A stretch of 64,000 bases of DNA from Chlorocebus sabaeus (lineage: Eukaryota; Chordata; Mammalia; Primates; Cercopithecidae). The DNA is taken from assembly GCF_047675955.1 (NCBI RefSeq), contig NC_132910.1:115799143-115863142 (forward strand), written 5' to 3'. Positions 59,561 through 64,000 of this stretch are shown piece after piece; within the stretch, counting starts at the first letter, position 1; the number at the start of each line of letters is the position of its first letter. Below the pieces are notes generated by a model. That model ran no database searches and was not told the DNA's origin. It saw only the letters and a program-made list of their open reading frames with translations. The position numbers and the translations under genes were made by a program.

Positions 59561-60512
59561 AAGGAAAGAAGATGACACAGAGTTCACCTATATGCTGATG
59601 ATCAATAGAGAGAGAGGTTGGGGATGCAGGAGACTGAGGAATAACTGACTGAGAAAGATCCTTGAGGTAAAAAGAGAGAGAAGCAACTTATAACTTGAAT
59701 GTGGGAGAGAGTCTAGGGGATTATTGTAGACCTTTACACTGGTGACCACAATGAGCCATGTCTCTCATGTGTAGTCCATTCCCATAGTGACAGCCTCAAT
59801 GTGTGATTTGTTTTGGCCACTGGTATGTTAGCAAGTGTGATGCAAGCAGAGGCTAAGTATTTGTACACCAGGGTTTGTGCTCTTGGAACACTTTTTTTTG
59901 AAGCAGCAAGCCACTATGTAAAGAGAAAAAGAACCACCTACCTCAGTCCAGCCCCAATTACATATTTTAAAGCAAATAAATAGTTGTTATTTTAAGTTAT
60001 CAAGTTTTGAGTGGTTAGTTACAATAGCAACTGAACTGAGATCCAGATGGATCTAGCTTATATACTAGAAGCATCTAGTACATAAGCTAATATACTAGAT
60101 GCTATATTATACTAGAAGCATCTTCTAGTGTATAAGCTAATAGAGCAAACCTCCTGCAGATAACAATGATAAACTCTGGAAATAATACAAAAAACAACTA
60201 TCTGAGGGTTCTGATGAATGAAAAAAAGTAATACATCTTTTACTTTTGTGTGAAGCATGTTGAGGAAAAAAGATAAAAAACGCAGTAAGTTGTTGGAGAA
60301 GAGCTGAAACTTAGAGGAAGAGACTATGACAGAGTGGGTTTCTTATTTGCAGCTTTGTTTTGAGTGAAGGGCACAATCACAGCAGAGCACAGAGCAGCTA
60401 CAACTCCAGTAGAAAGACAGCCATATTTCTGGTCTGAAGAATAAGCTTATGGCAAACAATTAAGGCATGAGACAGAAATACTAAGAAGAAAGCCAGAAAT
60501 TTTTTACATAAA
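59561..60512. other. intergenic sequence
   Basis: No Alu and no gene. Includes the AT-rich palindrome at 60050-60142. Confidence 0.45.
60050..60142. repeat. interlaced AT-rich direct and inverted repeats
   Basis: TAGCTTATATACTAGA (60054-60069) pairs 15/16 with the reverse complement of 60124-60139. agcatctagta (60070-60080) pairs exactly with 60093-60103. tatactagaagcatc occurs directly at 60061-60075 and 60108-60122. Confidence 0.92.
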
Positions 60513-60556
60513 CTTCAGGAACGATTGGTCTACATTGTTCACAGCTGCTGAAATTT
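60513..60556 (+). repeat. 44-bp direct repeat, copy B
   Basis: Partner of 58976-59019, same orientation, one mismatch. Confidence 0.95.
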
Positions 60557-60797
60557 GCCCTACCCTAATCTGGCCTGACTCGTGAACCATGCATTGTGTC
60601 AGACTCCAAGCTGAAGTGTAGCTGAAGATAAAGAACAGAACTAAGATTTGAGCTGCCACACACCATAGGTGAGTTGAAGTTTGCTGCTTGATTCTAACCA
60701 AATCGACTGTCTGCTAAAACAAAACTATCAACATTCTTGAGAGAAATAGAATAGAATCTAGAATCTGTATAACATGCACAATGTCCAGAATACAACC
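60557..60797. other. intergenic sequence
   Basis: Nothing recognised. Confidence 0.4.
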
Positions 60798-60809
60798 CAA
60801 AATTTCTTT

Positions 60810-61103
60810 TTTTGTGTGTGTGAGATGGAATCTCACTCTGTCGCCCAGGCTGGAGTGCAGTGGTGTGATTACGTCTCGCTGCAACCTCTGCCTCTCAGGC
60901 TCAAGCGATCCTCCCAAATCAGCCTCTTGGGTAGCTGGGACTACATGTGTGCACCATCACACTTGGCTAAGTTTTGTATTTTTAAGTAGAGATGGGGTTT
61001 TGCCATATTGGCCAGGATAGTCTCAAACTCCTGACCTCAGGTGATCCACCCACCTTGGCCTTCCAACGTGCTGGGATTACAGGCATGAGCCACTGTGCCC
61101 AGC
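60810..61103 (-). mobile_element. Alu, full length
   Basis: Short T-run with (GT)n, 'gagatggaatctcactctgt', ends 'ctgtgcccagcc'. Target-site duplication caaaatttctt. Confidence 0.94.
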
Positions 61104-61114
61104 CAAAATTTCTT

Positions 61115-61539
61115 GACATACAAAGAACAAGGAAAATGTGACCCATCCTCAAGGGAAAGAAAATCAGCAGAGGTCAACTATGAGATGACTTAGATGTTAG
61201 CATTTAAAGCAGCTATTGTAACTATGCTGAATGAGATAAAGGAAAATATTCTCATAATAGATCTGGATAGGATTTGCAGAGGGAGAAGGAAATAGGGGAG
61301 AAAGAAGGGCAACTGACATACACAAGACAAGTTCTTCATTTCCCTCTGTTAGGTCCACAGCAAGTATTTGAATGTCCTTTCATGGTGGCAAGGGTAAGTA
61401 CCTTGGAAAGGGCAGTGTGTATTTTCTTGAAAAACCTTCTACTGATAGAAAAGTTACTGTTTCAAGGTAGAGAAAAATGGATCAAATTTGAGTGGATGTC
61501 GTGTGTTGGGAGTAGGAAAAATGGAAAAGAAGCAGCATG
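61115..61539. other. intergenic sequence
   Basis: An 88-codon frame at 61274-61540 has no recognised relative and no supporting codon pattern I can judge. Confidence 0.4.
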
Positions 61540-61720
61540 ATATGGAATCTAAAGAACTAGCCTAAAACCTGGTTTAAAGCTGTCAATTGATTATATAGTC
61601 TTAGGCATATTTCTTAACTTTTTTGAGTCTCAAATTTTCTCCTTGCAAAAGGGGGACATTAACACTTGCTCCAAGAGATTGCAGAGACCAATTAAATAAA
61701 TATAATGTATGTGTAAGTAT
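61540..61720 (-). mobile_element. MIR fragment
   Basis: 'atatggaatctaaagaacta', 'tcttaggcatatttcttaac', 'tttgagtctcaaattttctc'. Diverged. Confidence 0.6.
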
Positions 61721-62004
61721 ATTTTGTAAAGTATGTCTTGGAAATGTTAGTTAAACATAACACTCTAAATTTGGTGCAAGATATAATAAAATAAGGGTTT
61801 TTATTTTGAAGAACATTTGGAAAAAAAACATAAAAATAAAGTAAGGGTGTTTTCAGCAATGTTTTCTGTTGGACTATTTTAGTGAAATTTTTCTTTCTTT
61901 CCAGCTACAAATCCAATTAAAGAAATTCAGTTTAGCTATTGAGAAATACAGTTAACTTTAAGTACAGTTTACAAAGATAACTTATGGCTTTTTTGCATAT
62001 AACT
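61721..62004. other. intergenic AT-rich sequence
   Basis: Nothing recognised. Confidence 0.4.
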
Positions 62005-62018
62005 AAAGTCTGACTTTA

Positions 62019-62314
62019 GGCCAGGCACCAGTGGCTCATGTCTGTAATCCCAGCACTTTGGGAGGCGGAAGTGGGCAGATCATTGAAGGTCAGGAGTTTG
62101 AGACCAGCCTGGTCAATATGGTGAAACCCTGTCTCTGCTAAAAACACAAAAATTAGCTGGGTGTGGTGGCCGGCGCCTGTTGTCCCAGCTACTCGGGAGG
62201 CTGAGGCAGGAGAATCCCTTGAACCCAGGGGGCAGAGGTTGCAGTAAGCCAAGATCACACGATTGCATTCTAGCCTGGGCAGCAGAGCGAGACTCTGTCT
62301 CAAAACTAAAAAAA
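62019..62314 (+). mobile_element. Alu, full length
   Basis: Starts 'ggccaggcaccagtggctca'. Flanks aaagtctgacttta / aaaggtctgatttt. Confidence 0.94.
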
Positions 62315-62553
62315 AAAGGTCTGATTTTCAAACACTAAAAAAAAAATTTTGTGTGTGCCCCACCCCATCTAAAATGTTTTTTATATACTGTATTTTTCTC
62401 ACATATAATGGTATGGTGCTATGACTTCATATCTTTATGTCTTTCCTTATAAAGTTCCACCTGTGAAATATTAGCTGTCTCTCTCTTTCTCACCCATATT
62501 AAAAACCTAATGACATTCATTAAGTATAAGGAAGTAGGTTTAAGATAAATCTT

Positions 62554-62855
62554 GGCTGGACGCAGTGGCTCACACCTGTAATCCCAGCACTTTGGGAGAC
62601 TGAGGCGGATGGATCACCTGAGGTTAGATTAGCAGTTCAAGACCAGCCTGAACAACGTGGTAAAACCCTGTCTCTACTAAATACAAAAAATCAGCCGGGC
62701 ATGGTGGCCTGTGCCTGTAATCCCAGCTACTTGCGAGTCTGAGGCAGGAGAATCACTTGAACCCAGGAGGTGGAGGTTGCAGTGAGCAGAGATTGTGCCA
62801 TTGCACTCTAGCTTGGGTGACAGAGTGAGACTCTGTCTCAAAAAAAAAAAAAAAA
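62554..62855 (+). mobile_element. Alu, full length
   Basis: Starts 'ggctggacgcagtggctcac'. Poly-A. Flanks ataaatctt / acaaatctt. Confidence 0.94.
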
Positions 62856-62937
62856 CAAATCTTATCAGCTATGTTTAACTAAAACATATTTAATCTAAGA
62901 AATTATTTTTGCAAAGTAGTAAAAGATCAAGACAGTC

Positions 62938-63255
62938 TGTTGGGTGTGGTGACTCATGCCTGACATCCCAGTGCTTTGAGAGGCCGAGGCGGGTGGATCA
63001 CTTCAGACCCGGAGTTCAAGACCAGCCTGGCCAACATGGTGAAACCCCGTCTCTACTAAAAATACTCCCCAAAAATTAGCCTGGCGTGGTGGCGTGTGCC
63101 TGTAATCCCAGCTACTCTGGACTCTGAGATAGAAGAATTGCTTGAACCTGGGAGGTGGAGGTTTCAGTGAGCCAAGATCACATGACCACACTCTAGCCTC
63201 AGTGGCAGAGCAAGCCCCTGTCTCAAAAAAAAAAAAAGAAAAGAAAAGAAAAAAA
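62938..63255 (+). mobile_element. Alu, full length
   Basis: Begins near 'tgttgggtgtggtgactcat', long A/G tail. Confidence 0.92.
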
Positions 63256-63378
63256 AGACACTCATTGACATTTCTGTAAGCATATCCACTCCTTTAACAT
63301 TGAGATTATCACAGATCGATCTTACAGGTACTATATAGAGCTGCCTATGTTGTTTGGCTCAAGTAGTACTTAGATGCC

Positions 63379-63654
63379 TTTTTTTTTTTTTTTTTTTGAG
63401 ACGGAGTCTCGCTCTGTCCCCCAGGCTGGAGTGCAGTGGCGCGATCTCGGCTCACTGCAATCTCCGCCTCCCGGGTTCATGCCATTCTCCTGCCTCAGCC
63501 TCCTGAGTAGCTGGAACTACAGGCGCCTGCCACCGCGCCCAGCTAATTTTTTGTATTTTTGGTAGAGACGGGGTTTCACCGTGGTCTCGAACTCCTGACC
63601 TTGTGATCTGCCCGCCTCGGCCTCCCAAAGTGCTGGGCGTGAGCCACCGCGCCC
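63379..63654 (-). mobile_element. AluY-like, inserted in the tail of an older Alu
   Basis: T18, 'gagacggagtctcgctctgt'. Lacks 'gggattacag' near the end; ends 'ccaccgcgcccggg'. Confidence 0.94.
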
Positions 63655-63786
63655 GGGTTTTTTCTTTTTTTTAGTAATGGTATCTCACCATGTTACCCAG
63701 GCTGGTCTTGACCTCCTGGCCTCAAGCAATCCTCCTGCCTCTGCCTTCCAAAGTGCTGAGATTACAGGCATGAGCCTCTGTGCCTA
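63655..63786 (-). mobile_element. Alu monomer fragment
   Basis: T-rich, 'tagtaatggtatctcaccat' to 'gagcctctgtgccta'. acttagatgcc (63368-63378) and actaagatgcc (63787-63797) bracket both elements, so they belong to this older insertion. Confidence 0.87.
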
Positions 63787-63797
63787 ACTAAGATGCC

Positions 63798-64000
63798 ATT
63801 TTTATTCATCCCAAAGTGGAGTGATAAGAATATCTGAAATTTCACTGTCAGAAAATGGCATAGCACTTTGTTCTTTATTGAAATTAAACTATTTCTAAGA
63901 GGAGAATGTTTAAAATTTCCATCACAATTTGTAGTTTTATGTGAGTTAGTTCACTAAGTCTTTGCTTAAGAGCATGAAGAAGATACAAAAATGAAGTTTC
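63798..64000. other. intergenic sequence to the window end
   Basis: Nothing recognised. Confidence 0.4.

Noticed and set aside
37544..64000. A second protein-coding gene upstream of TMEM192
   Set aside because: From memory the next gene (KLHL2 in human) starts well beyond this distance, and no exon-like conserved frame with splice sites was found; this rests on reading only.
1..64000. An undescribed multi-gene biological system
   Set aside because: The window is one conserved lysosomal gene plus common primate repeats. No gene cluster, novel domain or structured array was seen.

Overview
This is primate nuclear DNA, most likely from an Old World monkey of the macaque/baboon type. It holds about 95 Alu or Alu-derived segments, together with older L2, MIR, L1M, MLT1 and MLT2 relics. 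Several young Alus (about 14.07, 16.03, 19.37, 20.95 and 22.48 kb) share sequence differences I recall from cercopithecoid AluYR elements: 'ctcaagcctg', 'gagacgggcggatc' and 'aaactagccgggcgaggtgg'. Species assignment is inference.

Only one protein-coding gene is supported. TMEM192, a four-pass lysosomal/late-endosomal membrane protein, lies on the minus strand with its whole coding sequence inside the window. Six coding exons (36679-36705, 25609-25755, 23619-23883, 11459-11593, 8562-8664, 3453-3591) join in frame to 816 nt, i.e. 271 residues and a TGA stop. All ten splice sites are GT/AG and intron phases agree (0, 0, 1, 1, 2). Exon 1 sits in a CpG island (about 36.12-36.97 kb) with GC boxes, an inverted CCAAT box, a YY1-like element over the start codon, and two CACGTG E-boxes, one of which resembles the TFEB/CLEAR core of lysosomal genes. 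The predicted protein has no cysteine in its cytosolic C-terminal tail; the human protein, as I remember it, has Cys266 there.

Layout. 0-3.45 kb: L2 relic, Alus and the 3' end of TMEM192. 3.45-36.7 kb: TMEM192 exons and introns, with nested Alus, two MIRs split or flanked by Alus, and an L2/MLT2/Alu stack at 30.3-32 kb. 36.1-37 kb: promoter CpG island. 37-64 kb: no coding gene seen; Alus, an ERV1-like LTR (39.9-40.85 kb), two head-to-tail L1M ORF2 relics (43.6-45.66 kb) with an expanded GGAA tail, the 3' part of an ERVL provirus with a decayed dUTPase region and MLT2-type 3' LTR (48.27-50.32 kb), a (GA)n/G-run tract at 53.5 kb, a CTCF-like motif at 54.23 kb, an MLT1 LTR with a MIR beyond it at 56.6-57.3 kb, and an unassigned ancient repeat that recurs at three places.

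I found no undescribed multi-gene system. Points deserving a second look are the lost tail cysteine in TMEM192, the CLEAR-like E-boxes, an Alu with a serially duplicated right arm, two Alus at one target site, a 44-bp near-identical duplication at 58.98/60.51 kb, and an interlaced AT-rich palindrome at 60.05 kb. Apart from the TMEM192 exons and the ERVL remnant, the open reading frames I examined are mostly translations of Alu, simple repeat or CpG-island sequence.
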